A DNA stretch of 64,000 bases from Halobacillus salinus (GTDB lineage Bacteria > Bacillota > Bacilli > Bacillales > Halobacillaceae): contig NZ_SRJC01000001.1 of assembly GCF_004684905.1 (NCBI RefSeq), forward strand, positions 1 through 64,000. Direction: 5' to 3'. Both the position numbers and the translations under genes were made by a program. Position 1 is the stretch's first letter. The number at the start of each line of letters is the position of its first letter. Below the pieces are notes generated by a model that worked only from the letters and a program-made list of their open reading frames with translations, was not told the origin of the DNA and did not search any database. Positions 37,814 through 46,936 of this stretch are shown piece after piece.

Positions 37814-40800
37814 ATGACTCGACTTTATGCGTTTTACAACGATACGTATCTAGCGGGCGAAACGGACAAGCTTCAGGTGACGGTCGGAAGCAATCCGGCG
37901 GATGACTTCGTATTCCCGTCGCTCGACCGTTCGTTTGAAGTCGGAACAGACCGGGACGGCGAGTGGACAGAGGGCCCCGTCACGTTCGCTATTCCGTCCG
38001 AACCGTTTGAAAAACGCCTTTACTATACGGCGGACCGTACAGCTCTCTCGATAGGACAAGGCCAGGACTTGGAGATCGGGGAGCATACTATCGACCTGAT
38101 CAAACTCGGCAACCGCTGGATGATCGATCCGAGAGAAGAGTCACTGTATGTGAACGGGCGCCGCATCCGAGAGAAGACGACGCTCGAAACGGGAGACGTG
38201 GTCTTTTTTTCATATACGACGCTGACCTTCGTCGAGGAGGACATGCTCGAGGTGGGAAGCCATGAGGAAGTCCGGAGCGTATTGACGCCGTCGAAACTGC
38301 CGGTGTCGGAAATGAAGAAGCAGTACCCGGACTACCGCCGCACACCGCGAATGATGTACGAATTGCCGGAGGAAAAAGTGCAGTTCTCCTTCCCGGGTCA
38401 AGAGGGCGATGACCACGCCCGTTCGCTCTGGTTGATCATCCTTCCGCCGCTCGTCATGCTGCTCGTGATGGGGACGGTCGCGCTGCTCATACCGCGCGGG
38501 CTGTTCATCATCATCTCGGTCATGATGTTCACGACGACGCTGATCACCTCGACGATGCAATACTTCCGGGAGAAAAAGAAGCGGAGGGAACGCGAGGAGA
38601 AGCGTCACCGCGTCTATACGAACTACATGAGGGAGAAGCGCGAACAGCTGCAGGCGCTCCGGGACAAGCAGCAGTACGTGCTCCGATATCATTATCCATC
38701 TTTCGAACAGATGAAAGACTATACCGAACAAGTCAGCAACCGAATCTGGGAGCGGACGCCGGAGCACGCGGACTTTCTCGACTTGCGTCTCGGGACGGCG
38801 ACATTGCCTGCTTCCTATGAAGTGTCGGTCGGATCTGCCGATTTCGCCAACCGGGAAATCGACGACCTGATCGAGCAGTCGCAAGGCATCATGAACGTCT
38901 ACCGTCGCGTGCCGGACGTACCACTCACGACAGGGCTCGCCGGCAATCCGGTCGGACTCGTCGGCAAGAAGCGCATCGTCCAGAAGCAGATACAGCAGCT
39001 GATCGGTCAGCTCGCCTTTTTCCACAGCTATCAGGACCTGCGCATCGTGCTTATTTTCGATGAAAAGGATTACGAGTCCTGGAAGTGGATGAAGTGGCTG
39101 CCTCATGTTCAACTGCCGAACTCGTTTGCAAAAGCGATGGTCTATAACGAAAAGACGCGCGATCAATTGCTGCCGTCCTTGTATTCAATGATCCGCGACC
39201 GCGACATGGAGGAGGACAAGGAGAATATATCCTTCCGTCCCCATTTCGTCTTCGTGATTGCGAACCCGAACTTGATTGCCGACCACGTCATCATGGAATA
39301 CGTCGAGCAGGACACGACGGAACTCGATGTCTCGTTCTTGTACGCTGCCGAGACGCGCGAAATGCTGTCGAACCAAGTGCATACGCTCGTCCAGTACATC
39401 ACAGAAACCGAAGGCGAAGTGTCGATTCAGGAAGGGCTTGCCGTCCACAAGGCGTTCCGGCTCGATACGCAACAACCTGACACGCACGAACCGTTTGCCC
39501 GTAAGCTGCACTCACTCAACCACGCGACCGGCATCAGCAATTCGATTCCGGAGAAGGTCACGTTCCTCGACTTGATCGGACACGATGCGGAGGACTTGCC
39601 GATCGAGCAGAACTGGACGACCAATTCGTCCTCTAAATCGCTCGCCGCACCGATCGGCTTGAAAGGGCGGACCGACGTTGTCGAACTCAACCTGCATGAG
39701 AAAGCGCACGGCCCGCACGGTCTGTTAGCAGGTACGACCGGGTCTGGTAAAAGTGAGCTATTGCAGTCGTATATCCTGTCGCTTGCCGTCCACTACCACC
39801 CGCATGAAGTCGCCTTTTTGTTGATCGACTATAAGGGAGGCGGCATGGCGCAGCCGTTCGAGGATGTGCCGCACCTGCTCGGGACGATTACGAACATCGA
39901 AGAAAGCGCGAACTTCTCATCCCGCGCACTCGCCTCGATCAAAAGCGAATTGAAGCGCCGCCAGACGTTGTTCGACCGTTACCGGGTCAATCACATCAAC
40001 GCCTACACCGCACTCTACAACGAAGGCGAGGCGGACGAACCGATGCCGCACCTGTTCATCATCTCGGATGAATTCGCGGAGCTGAAGAACGAAGAGCCGG
40101 ACTTCATCTCGGAACTCGTCAGTGCTGCACGGATCGGGCGTAGTCTGGGTGTCCACTTAATTTTGGCGACCCAGAAGCCGGGTGGCGTCATCGACGATCA
40201 GATTTGGAGTAACTCGCGCTTCCGCATCGCTCTTCAAGTCCAGGATGCGAGTGACAGTAAGGAAATTTTGAAAAATAGTGACGCTGCCGATATCCAGACG
40301 ACCGGCCGCGGTTATTTGCAGGTCGGCAACCACGAAGTGTACGAATTGTTCCAGTCCGCCTGGAGCGGCGCGCCGCTTCAAGAAGACACGTACGAGGGCG
40401 AGGATCAGGTCTCCTTGGTCACAGACCTAGGACTGATCGGGCTCACCGACGTCGAGGCATCGGAAGAATCGAGCTACCGCGATAGGAAGACGGAAATCGA
40501 TGCGACCGTCGAAGCGATCGCCAGTACGCAAAGGAAGATGAGCATCGACCGGCTGCCGAGTCCGTGGCTGCCACCGCTCGCCGAACGGATGGAGCGGACC
40601 GCGACGGAACAAGGGGACAAAACGATCGCCATCGGTCAAAAAGACGAGCCAGACCGTCAACTGCAAGAGCCGTATCGCTACCATATCGGCCGTGACGGCA
40701 ACATCGGCATCTTCGGTTCCTCCGGCTACGGCAAGTCCAATACGCTGATGACGATCCTGCTCAATATGGCGGAAGCCGAGAGTCCGGAAGAGCGGCACTA

Positions 40801-42172
40801 TTACGTGTTCGACTTCGGAAACGGCGCATTGTTGCCGTTGAAGAACTTGCCGCATACGGCCGACTACTTCCGCTATGACGATGACCGTAAGATGGAGAAA
40901 TTCACCGATATGATCAAACAGGAAATCGACCGCCGCAAGCAGCTTTTTCTGGAGGAAGAAGTCAGTACCATCAGCTTGTACAACGAACTCGCGTCGGAGC
41001 CGCTTGCACATATCACCGTAGTCGTCGACAACTTCGACCTCGTCAAAGAAGAGCGGACCGAGCTAGAGAATCCGTTCATCCAGCTGGCGCGCGACGGGCA
41101 GACGCTCGGCATCACTATCATCATCTCGGCGACCCGCGTCAACGCCGTCCGTCAGCCGCTTTTGAACAATTTGAAGACGAAGGTCATCCATTATTTGATC
41201 GACCCGACCGAAAAATATTCGCTCGTCGGCCGCACGCCGTTTGAGCTCGAAGCGATACCAGGGCGCGCGCTCGTTCATAACGAAGCGACTTACCTGACAC
41301 AGATGTATCTGCCTGCCGAAGGAGAGAGCGACTCTCAAGTCTTGGACGAGGTGAAAAAACAGGTGCATGCGCTAAAAGAACGGTTCGAAGGGACGAAGAA
41401 GCCGGATCCGATTCCAATGCTTCCGTCCCGCCTCGATTACGAGCTGTTCGTCGAAGACTACATCACCGGCGCCTTGAAGCCTGCGCATATCGCCGTCGGA
41501 CTGGATGAAGACTCGGTCGCACCGGTCCAGGTCGACCTGTCCGAACACTGCCTCGTCACCGGACAAGCCCGCAACGGCAAGACGAACGTGCTCAAGGTGA
41601 TGCTTGAGCAGATGCTGGATGCGCCATTCGAGCAGATTGCCGTATTCGACGGCATCGACCGCGGGCTATTTTCTTATAAGGAAAAAGAAGGCGTGATCGG
41701 ACTCGATACGTCGGAACGAATCGCCGAATGGACGGCGACGTTGGAAGCAGAATTGAAAGAGCGCGAAGGTGCTTTTGTAAAAGAGATGGAGCGAGGAGGC
41801 GCGGGACCAGAATTCAGCCCCATCTACCTCGTCATCGACAGCTTGTCGCGCTTCAACCAGACGACCGACAACGTCCTGCAAGGCAAAATCGCTGGCTTCA
41901 TCAAACAGTACAGCCACCTCGGATTACGCGTCGTCGTAGCCGGCAACCTGACAGAATTCACGAAAGGGTTCGATACGCTGACTGGCGAGTTGAAACAGAT
42001 CCGCCAAGCCGTACTTCTGATGAAGAAATCCGACCAGAGCTTGTTCCAGTTACCATTTGAACGGAAAGAGCCTCAGGTGCAGCCGGGATACGGCTACCAC
42101 GTCTTGAACGGACGGGAGCGGAAAGTCCAGATTCCTTTATGTGAAGAAAAACGTGATCAGATAGGAGTGTAA
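37814..42172 (+). CDS. essC: Type VII secretion motor ATPase EssC/YukBA
   Basis: A 1452-residue FtsK/SpoIIIE-type ATPase. Two N-terminal FHA-like domains (about 1-190) precede two helices (about 203-247) and three ATPase domains. Walker A motifs: GTTGSGKSELL (about 642), GSSGYGKSNT (about 967) and GQARNGKTN (about 1249). Walker B-like stretches are LLIDYKGGG, YYVFDFGNG and IAVFDGIDRG. It drives export and recognises EsxA-type and LXG substrates; the C-terminus specifies which effectors are taken in S. aureus. ATG 37814 has GGAGAG at good spacing. It is one uninterrupted frame, as in YukBA. Confidence 0.96.
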   Translation: MTRLYAFYNDTYLAGETDKLQVTVGSNPADDFVFPSLDRSFEVGTDRDGEWTEGPVTFAIPSEPFEKRLYYTADRTALSIGQGQDLEIGEHTIDLIKLGNRWMIDPREESLYVNGRRIREKTTLETGDVVFFSYTTLTFVEEDMLEVGSHEEVRSVLTPSKLPVSEMKKQYPDYRRTPRMMYELPEEKVQFSFPGQEGDDHARSLWLIILPPLVMLLVMGTVALLIPRGLFIIISVMMFTTTLITSTMQYFREKKKRREREEKRHRVYTNYMREKREQLQALRDKQQYVLRYHYPSFEQMKDYTEQVSNRIWERTPEHADFLDLRLGTATLPASYEVSVGSADFANREIDDLIEQSQGIMNVYRRVPDVPLTTGLAGNPVGLVGKKRIVQKQIQQLIGQLAFFHSYQDLRIVLIFDEKDYESWKWMKWLPHVQLPNSFAKAMVYNEKTRDQLLPSLYSMIRDRDMEEDKENISFRPHFVFVIANPNLIADHVIMEYVEQDTTELDVSFLYAAETREMLSNQVHTLVQYITETEGEVSIQEGLAVHKAFRLDTQQPDTHEPFARKLHSLNHATGISNSIPEKVTFLDLIGHDAEDLPIEQNWTTNSSSKSLAAPIGLKGRTDVVELNLHEKAHGPHGLLAGTTGSGKSELLQSYILSLAVHYHPHEVAFLLIDYKGGGMAQPFEDVPHLLGTITNIEESANFSSRALASIKSELKRRQTLFDRYRVNHINAYTALYNEGEADEPMPHLFIISDEFAELKNEEPDFISELVSAARIGRSLGVHLILATQKPGGVIDDQIWSNSRFRIALQVQDASDSKEILKNSDAADIQTTGRGYLQVGNHEVYELFQSAWSGAPLQEDTYEGEDQVSLVTDLGLIGLTDVEASEESSYRDRKTEIDATVEAIASTQRKMSIDRLPSPWLPPLAERMERTATEQGDKTIAIGQKDEPDRQLQEPYRYHIGRDGNIGIFGSSGYGKSNTLMTILLNMAEAESPEERHYYVFDFGNGALLPLKNLPHTADYFRYDDDRKMEKFTDMIKQEIDRRKQLFLEEEVSTISLYNELASEPLAHITVVVDNFDLVKEERTELENPFIQLARDGQTLGITIIISATRVNAVRQPLLNNLKTKVIHYLIDPTEKYSLVGRTPFELEAIPGRALVHNEATYLTQMYLPAEGESDSQVLDEVKKQVHALKERFEGTKKPDPIPMLPSRLDYELFVEDYITGALKPAHIAVGLDEDSVAPVQVDLSEHCLVTGQARNGKTNVLKVMLEQMLDAPFEQIAVFDGIDRGLFSYKEKEGVIGLDTSERIAEWTATLEAELKEREGAFVKEMERGGAGPEFSPIYLVIDSLSRFNQTTDNVLQGKIAGFIKQYSHLGLRVVVAGNLTEFTKGFDTLTGELKQIRQAVLLMKKSDQSLFQLPFERKEPQVQPGYGYHVLNGRERKVQIPLCEEKRDQIGV

Positions 42173-42179
42173 TAAGGGC

Positions 42180-42539
42180 ATGTCTTTATTATTGTCTATA
42201 TTGAAACAGGATCGCTACCAGAAAGAACGGGAATTGGCGGAGCTTCAAGACTGTCAGCGCGAACTCGCCAATCTCCAAGACGAACTGATCCAGCAGCAGA
42301 GCCGCGTAGGAGAGCCGGAGCTTTCGCCGAATACATGGCACGGCGCCCGTGCGAACGAATTCAACGGCTCCCGCGAAGACATGACGGATGCGTACCGGGA
42401 CATTTCAAAAACCCAGATGAACCGGGCGCAGGATGAAGTGGAGCAGAAAATCGGTCAGATCCGACAACAACTCGGCTACTTGGGGCACCAGATCGCCGCA
42501 GAACGCAGACGTATGGAAGAAGAGGAGGAGGGAGCGTAA
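42180..42539 (+). CDS. LXG-associated helper protein, YwqH/DUF5082-like
   Basis: A 119-residue, highly charged two-helix protein. A WxG-like turn is visible in NTWHGARANEF (about residues 53-63). It resembles B. subtilis YwqH (DUF5082), encoded upstream of an LXG toxin. Small helical partners of this class bind the LXG domain and help export in characterised LXG systems. It starts seven bases after essC, so the effector module is in the secretion operon. Confidence 0.75.
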   Translation: MSLLLSILKQDRYQKERELAELQDCQRELANLQDELIQQQSRVGEPELSPNTWHGARANEFNGSREDMTDAYRDISKTQMNRAQDEVEQKIGQIRQQLGYLGHQIAAERRRMEEEEEGA

Positions 42540-42815
42540 ATGAGTAAAGAGATCCGCGTCCGCTATCAGGATGTCGAATCGTCCATCAACCAGATCGAGC
42601 AGTCTTCCGAATCGTTCGACACCCAGATGCTGCAACAGTTGAAAGGAGACAATGTCCTCGAAGTAGCAGACCAGCTCGAGCGCATCAACCAGGAGCTTAA
42701 GGAGATCGGAGAAGCATATAAGGAAATACTCCGCATGAACAACCAGGCGGTTAAAACGTCCGTCCAAGGTCTGGAAGCACAGGACGTACAATTGTCCGGG
42801 CAAATGAAAAGATGA
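42540..42815 (+). CDS. LXG-associated helper protein, YwqI/DUF5344-like
   Basis: A 91-residue helical protein (IRVRYQDVESSINQIEQSS and onward) resembling YwqI (DUF5344). It starts directly after the stop of the previous gene (TAAATG), so the two are coupled. It probably forms a complex with the helper and the LXG domain of the next protein. The order helper-helper-LXG matches B. subtilis ywqH-ywqI-ywqJ. Confidence 0.75.
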   Translation: MSKEIRVRYQDVESSINQIEQSSESFDTQMLQQLKGDNVLEVADQLERINQELKEIGEAYKEILRMNNQAVKTSVQGLEAQDVQLSGQMKR

Positions 42816-42828
42816 AAGGGGGAGACAG

Positions 42829-44406
42829 ATGAAAACGTACGACGGAACAGCCTTGCACGGAGGCATCGACAAGTTAGTCGGGCAGATCGAACAACAGGAA
42901 TCGCAACTTGAACAGCTGACGCAGACGATCGAGCAATTCGCGAATCTTGATCAATTCGAGGGGCACGGAGGCGAAGCGATGCGCAACTTTTATCGCGACT
43001 TCCATCTCCCCCTGTTGGAGTACTACAAGCACGTCATGATCAACTACGACCGAAAGCTCGACTCGCTGAAACAAGCGGCACAAAAACTCGAATCCAACAC
43101 CGACGGATTCATCCGTGAGGACTTCCTCGAAACGGAAGTGACCAATAGCCTTGCGGATGCAAAAGAGCGCACGACGACGCTCGTCGACGAAGTGAACGAT
43201 ACCCTCTCGAAGGTAGCCGACATCGTCACGGTAACCCCGGTACGGGACGACCTTTTCCACCGACATATGATGCGTACGGAGGAGAAGCTCAATGAAACTG
43301 TCGAGGATCTGCATGAATTCGACACGACTCAAACGAAAGAACTAGATAGTGTGGAGCATGACGTGCAGATGATGAGAAGGTATATTGAGGAAGGAAAGGG
43401 AATGCTCACAAGTGGAGAGCTTGCACTTGAAGAGTATTCTTCGGGGCAGCTTCGGGGAATGGAGAGTTATCAGCCGCTGAAGTCAGCACTTTTCAGTAAA
43501 CAGGCCGGATCATGGGGAGAGATGTTAACGACGCCGTTCGATTATGTGAAAGAGAAAATGGGAGCGGGAGACCTTACGTTAGCCGCCTACCAATCCGCTA
43601 AAACCTTCGGCGCCCTTGTTTTGACGAGGAAGATCGGTGTGAACTATTCACCGATGAAAGGCAGGCGCTATTCACCTAATCAAAAACCGACACTCTGGCA
43701 GAAGATAAGAAAGGATTACAAATTCACTCTCAAGATGGACGACAAGTGGACGAGTAGGACCAAGCACAGTTCGAAAGTAGCGAGTTTCTTGAAGAATGTG
43801 ATGGAAAGTGATCCGTACAAAAACCCAGTGGCACGAGGATTCCAGAAATATATGCAGACATACGATACGCCATCCCAATTTTACAAAAACATGGCGGGCT
43901 TCCCGAAGAACATGCACACGACGACAGGTGATAAGACATACCAAAGCATCAGAAAACAAATGACCCGAAGCGTGAAAGATTTTCCGAAGGAAGCACTAAA
44001 TGCAAAAGGGTTCGTTAAAGCCAGCAAAAGAATTCCAATCATAGGGAATGGTATTACGGTCGTCTCCAACCTCGGGGAATTTTCAGATCCCGCAAATGAT
44101 GGGAAATCAATCGCCAACAAAACAGGAAGAGCCCTTACAGGCGTGGCAGTTGATATTGGTGCAATCAGTGCCGGAACCCAAGTCGGCGCAACAATCGGAA
44201 GTGTCGGTGGCCCTATAGGCGTCGTCGTCGGTGGAGCAATCGGCGGGTTAGCCGGCGGTTTGGCAGCCTCCAAATTCGGAGGGAAAGTGAAAGATATCGG
44301 CGGAAAAGCGCTTGATAAAGCAGTTGATGCTACCGTATCAGGAGCGAAAGACCTTGCTGAAAGAGGGGAAGACGCACTAAAGGCGGTAGCTGGTTGGTTC
44401 AACTAA
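42829..44406 (+). CDS. LXG-domain type VII toxin with C-terminal glycine zipper
   Basis: A 525-residue protein. Residues 1-205 are the LXG export domain, all helical, with the conserved LDQFEGHGGEAMRNFY at about 41-56. About 206-430 is a linker and toxin region rich in Lys and aromatic residues. Residues about 437-483 are a long Gly/Ala/Val segment with GxxxG spacing (VGATIGSVGG, then GVVVGGAIGGLAGGLAAS), able to insert in membranes. An amphipathic tail follows (KALDKAVDATVSGAKDL, ending AVAGWFN). S. aureus TspA, which depolarises membranes, has a comparable plan. No nuclease or deaminase motif is seen. Its target and toxicity are inferred. Confidence 0.85.
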   Translation: MKTYDGTALHGGIDKLVGQIEQQESQLEQLTQTIEQFANLDQFEGHGGEAMRNFYRDFHLPLLEYYKHVMINYDRKLDSLKQAAQKLESNTDGFIREDFLETEVTNSLADAKERTTTLVDEVNDTLSKVADIVTVTPVRDDLFHRHMMRTEEKLNETVEDLHEFDTTQTKELDSVEHDVQMMRRYIEEGKGMLTSGELALEEYSSGQLRGMESYQPLKSALFSKQAGSWGEMLTTPFDYVKEKMGAGDLTLAAYQSAKTFGALVLTRKIGVNYSPMKGRRYSPNQKPTLWQKIRKDYKFTLKMDDKWTSRTKHSSKVASFLKNVMESDPYKNPVARGFQKYMQTYDTPSQFYKNMAGFPKNMHTTTGDKTYQSIRKQMTRSVKDFPKEALNAKGFVKASKRIPIIGNGITVVSNLGEFSDPANDGKSIANKTGRALTGVAVDIGAISAGTQVGATIGSVGGPIGVVVGGAIGGLAGGLAASKFGGKVKDIGGKALDKAVDATVSGAKDLAERGEDALKAVAGWFN

Positions 44407-44430
44407 CAGTCTGAAAATAGGAGTATCACT

Positions 44431-44769
44431 ATGTACCTTATAATTGAAAGCACACGCTACGTAATAGTGTTCTTCTTCCTCACCCAAGTGGCAAGCAGCC
44501 TTTTGAACGCGTTGATGGGTTTTACCATCATCGACTATTTCAAGTGGGGAATTTATGAAGAACCGGAAAACATATTTGACAAAACCCAGAACTTCATCAT
44601 GAAAGTTTTCCACGGCTTCGCCTTGTACACTTATGACCAGGCGGAGGAGAACTTTAATAATTGGTTTGCGAAAAAACTGTTCCATATCGTTGGTCTGGTC
44701 GTGATTAGTGCCGTTTCTTTGATTGTCTACTACGGGGTGTATGGAACGTTGAAGTTCATTTTTTATTAA
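44431..44769 (+). CDS. Candidate immunity protein 1 (small membrane protein)
   Basis: A 112-residue protein with hydrophobic segments at about residues 10-30 and 84-106. In between is a motif YFKWGIYEEPENIFDKTQN shared with the next copies; the end YGTLKFIFY is identical to that of the 45337 protein. Position directly after the LXG toxin is where immunity genes sit, and a membrane-acting toxin would call for a membrane immunity protein. The ribosome binding site is AGGAG. The base composition is AT-richer than that of the secretion genes. Confidence 0.65.
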   Translation: MYLIIESTRYVIVFFFLTQVASSLLNALMGFTIIDYFKWGIYEEPENIFDKTQNFIMKVFHGFALYTYDQAEENFNNWFAKKLFHIVGLVVISAVSLIVYYGVYGTLKFIFY

Positions 44770-44865
44770 TTATCCAGCCACAGTTTGTGCTCAAGTTCAT
44801 AGAAAAGTGGTGAAGTCCTTTGGAGAATAATAGATTTTCTAGTGTTAAGAGTAAGAGGACTGGTG

Positions 44866-45204
44866 ATGGGGGTTTATGATATCGCATATTGGCTTAACAT
44901 CCTCTTGATGTACACTCTAGGAACCCAGATCGTGTATGGGTTATTGATCTTATTATTAGGCAGAGTGATGAAAGAATACTTCGAATGGGGGATATTCGAC
45001 CCTCCTTTGAACCTGTTTCAAAAAACGACGAATGTTTTTTTGATAGGGACGATCGGAAGCGGATATTACCTGGATGAAGTTTTGCGTAAGTATAGTTGGT
45101 TTAAAAGAAAACTTTATATGTTTTCTGCTTTAGTTATTCAAACGATCGTTTCTGTGATTCTTTATCAGGTCATCTATCATAGTATGTTGAAACATTTGCT
45201 TTAG
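44866..45204 (+). CDS. Candidate immunity protein 2 (small membrane protein)
   Basis: A 112-residue paralogue of the preceding protein. EYFEWGIFDPPLNLFQKTTN aligns with its YFKWGIYEEPENIFDKTQN, and helices lie at the same places; the C-terminal part (LYQVIYHSMLKHLL) has diverged. The start ATG 44866 has AAGAGG upstream; a GTG eight codons earlier is possible. It is separated from copy 1 by about 95 non-coding bases. Confidence 0.6.
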   Translation: MGVYDIAYWLNILLMYTLGTQIVYGLLILLLGRVMKEYFEWGIFDPPLNLFQKTTNVFLIGTIGSGYYLDEVLRKYSWFKRKLYMFSALVIQTIVSVILYQVIYHSMLKHLL

Positions 45205-45274
45205 AGGGTGATGGATGAATTTTTGAAATTTGGTACTAAATGAAACTGATAGGAAATAAAGAGGGGATTTCTTT

Positions 45275-45319
45275 ATGGATTATCTATTAATTCAGGGTAT
45301 TCGTCACACAGTTGCCTAG
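45275..45319 (+). pseudogene. Remnant of a further immunity-like gene
   Basis: A frame of only 14 codons, MDYLLIQGIRHTVA, then TAG, behind an intact GAGGGG ribosome binding site. It aligns with the N-termini of the neighbouring copies (MDQYFIVEAIRYVVLA; MYLIIESTRYVI). The rest of the gene is gone. It is best explained as a deleted paralogue; a leader peptide is the alternative. Confidence 0.5.
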
Positions 45320-45336
45320 GAGTAGGGGGGCTTGTC

Positions 45337-45681
45337 ATGGATCAGTATTTTATAGTGGAGGCCATTCGATATGTAGTCCTCGCAGCGATTGGCATTCAAG
45401 TAGCCACAAGCCTTGTAACCGTCTTACTTGGCTCGGTCATCATCGAATATAACGAATGGGGCATTTACCCCGAACCTAGCAACTTCTTAGAGAAAGGGCA
45501 GAACCTGTTCATGTATGGCTTTGCAGGGTTTGCCATCTACAGCTACCGGAAGGCAGAGCAGGAGTTTTCGAATTGGTTAGTGAGAAAAGCGGCCCATCTG
45601 CTAGCTTTGATCGCACTGAGTATCGTCGGAGTGATTGTCTATTATGCTACGTACGGCACATTGAAGTTCATTTTCTATTAA
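45337..45681 (+). CDS. Candidate immunity protein 3 (small membrane protein)
   Basis: A 114-residue paralogue, the closest relative of copy 1. It shares IEYNEWGIYPEPSNFLEKGQN and the identical ending YGTLKFIFY. Hydrophobic segments lie at about 13-35 and 86-108, with a shorter one near 65-77. AGGGGGG lies upstream of the ATG. Confidence 0.65.
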   Translation: MDQYFIVEAIRYVVLAAIGIQVATSLVTVLLGSVIIEYNEWGIYPEPSNFLEKGQNLFMYGFAGFAIYSYRKAEQEFSNWLVRKAAHLLALIALSIVGVIVYYATYGTLKFIFY

Positions 45682-45704
45682 ACTACGAAAAGAGGTCATA
45701 ACAG

Positions 45705-46514
45705 ATGGAGCATTTACTTACCTGTACGACAGAAGAACTCGCCTTGATGATGGCGGTATCCGATCATCCAAAAACGGCGAGGGGGATGATGGATGAGTCC
45801 TTCGGGAAGAAGACCGAACGCGAATGGATCGCGATTATGGAGGCGATGAGCCACCAGCTGATCATGAAGAGGATGTGGGATTCCGAGAAGGAGAAAAACG
45901 ACGAGAACCCTTTGAACGAAGAGGTCCGGTCCTTCATCGACAAATACGTCCACTCCGAGCGTATGATCCGCTGCTCCAACCTGCCGATGCAGTCGGTGCT
46001 CATGCTGCACCATTACGAAGGCGACCAGTGGCTGTTCCACCTCATCGACCGGGATATCGTCCATGAGTTCGCCCTCCTGGAATCGTCCGAAATCAAAGCT
46101 ACGATCCGTGATTTTTACGGCATCGAGTACGAATCCTACGCAGGCGAGCAGACATTCGATCTCACCTACCGTGATTTCGATCGTCTCCGTGATCCGAAAA
46201 AAGTGGAGAAAATACAGCGGAAAACGCCGTTTACAGAGTCGGAAGAGCACAGCTTCGAGCTGTTCACAGAGGACTTGAAACGCTTCGACTGGACGCTGTT
46301 CAACATTACCAATTTCAGCATCGACTCGCGCGGAGATCAATCTTTCGCTGAGAACATCCTCTTTTTCCTACCGTCGCACCGGGGCATCTGGATCTCTGAG
46401 CACCAGGAAGAACAGGACCGACCAGCCCATTTCTATCTAGCAGACTATGAAGAATGGGACACCATTTTGCAAGGCATACAAGACTTCGTCGAATTACAGA
46501 CACAAGAGGCCTGA
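45705..46514 (+). CDS. Soluble acidic protein embedded in the type VII effector module
   Basis: A 269-residue cytosolic-looking protein without helices that would span a membrane. It has a mixed alpha/beta pattern (SVLMLHHYEGDQWLFHLIDRD, then FFLPSHRGIWISEHQ). I do not recognise a family. Its size and lone position among type VII genes recall EspG-type secretion chaperones, but I see no sequence proof. AGAGGTC precedes the ATG. GC content is higher than in the flanking copies. Confidence 0.5.
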   Translation: MEHLLTCTTEELALMMAVSDHPKTARGMMDESFGKKTEREWIAIMEAMSHQLIMKRMWDSEKEKNDENPLNEEVRSFIDKYVHSERMIRCSNLPMQSVLMLHHYEGDQWLFHLIDRDIVHEFALLESSEIKATIRDFYGIEYESYAGEQTFDLTYRDFDRLRDPKKVEKIQRKTPFTESEEHSFELFTEDLKRFDWTLFNITNFSIDSRGDQSFAENILFFLPSHRGIWISEHQEEQDRPAHFYLADYEEWDTILQGIQDFVELQTQEA

Positions 46515-46534
46515 CACGAAAGGAGCCAGCCATC

Positions 46535-46846
46535 ATGAAAGAATTTCTCGTTTACACAGCAGTATCCATTCTAGCCACCCAGCTGGTCTTCGGCTCGATC
46601 ATCCTGCTGATCGGCAGCCATATGATGAACTTCTATGAGAAGATCACCTTCTACAAGCCAGGCAGCGCCGGAAAGAAAGCCTACAATATCATCATCGTCC
46701 TCCTCTTCGGGGCCGGCTACTACCTGTACGATAAACTTTATAAATTCCACTGGATGCTGCGCAAATTCCTCTTCGCCCTCGTCATCTTCACCTTCGCCAT
46801 CATCCACGTCATCACCATCTACGTCCTGACGGAAATCGGGTACTAG
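46535..46846 (+). CDS. Candidate immunity protein 4 (divergent small membrane protein)
   Basis: A 103-residue membrane protein, distantly similar to the other copies. It begins MKEFLVYTAVSILATQLVFGSIIL, has MNFYEKITFYKPGS where the others have the WGI-P-N motif, then YYLYDKLYKFHWMLRKFLF, which parallels YYLDEVLRKYSWFKRKLYM of copy 2. ATG 46535 follows AGGAG. Its stop codon G is the first base of a family 1 repeat, closing the module. Confidence 0.55.
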   Translation: MKEFLVYTAVSILATQLVFGSIILLIGSHMMNFYEKITFYKPGSAGKKAYNIIIVLLFGAGYYLYDKLYKFHWMLRKFLFALVIFTFAIIHVITIYVLTEIGY

Positions 46847-46917
46847 GGGACAGGGACCTTGTCCCGGCGTCCGGTAGATACGATTAGATAAGAGAGTGGG
46901 ACAAGGTCCCTGTCCCC
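46846..46917. repeat. Family 1 repeat, paired arms at the end of the effector module
   Basis: GGGGACAGGGACCTTGTCCC and GGGACAAGGTCCCTGTCCCC are exact inverted copies separated by 32 bases. It overlaps the stop codon of the last module gene. Confidence 0.9.
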
Positions 46918-46936
46918 AAAAGGAGGGAGTATTCTT

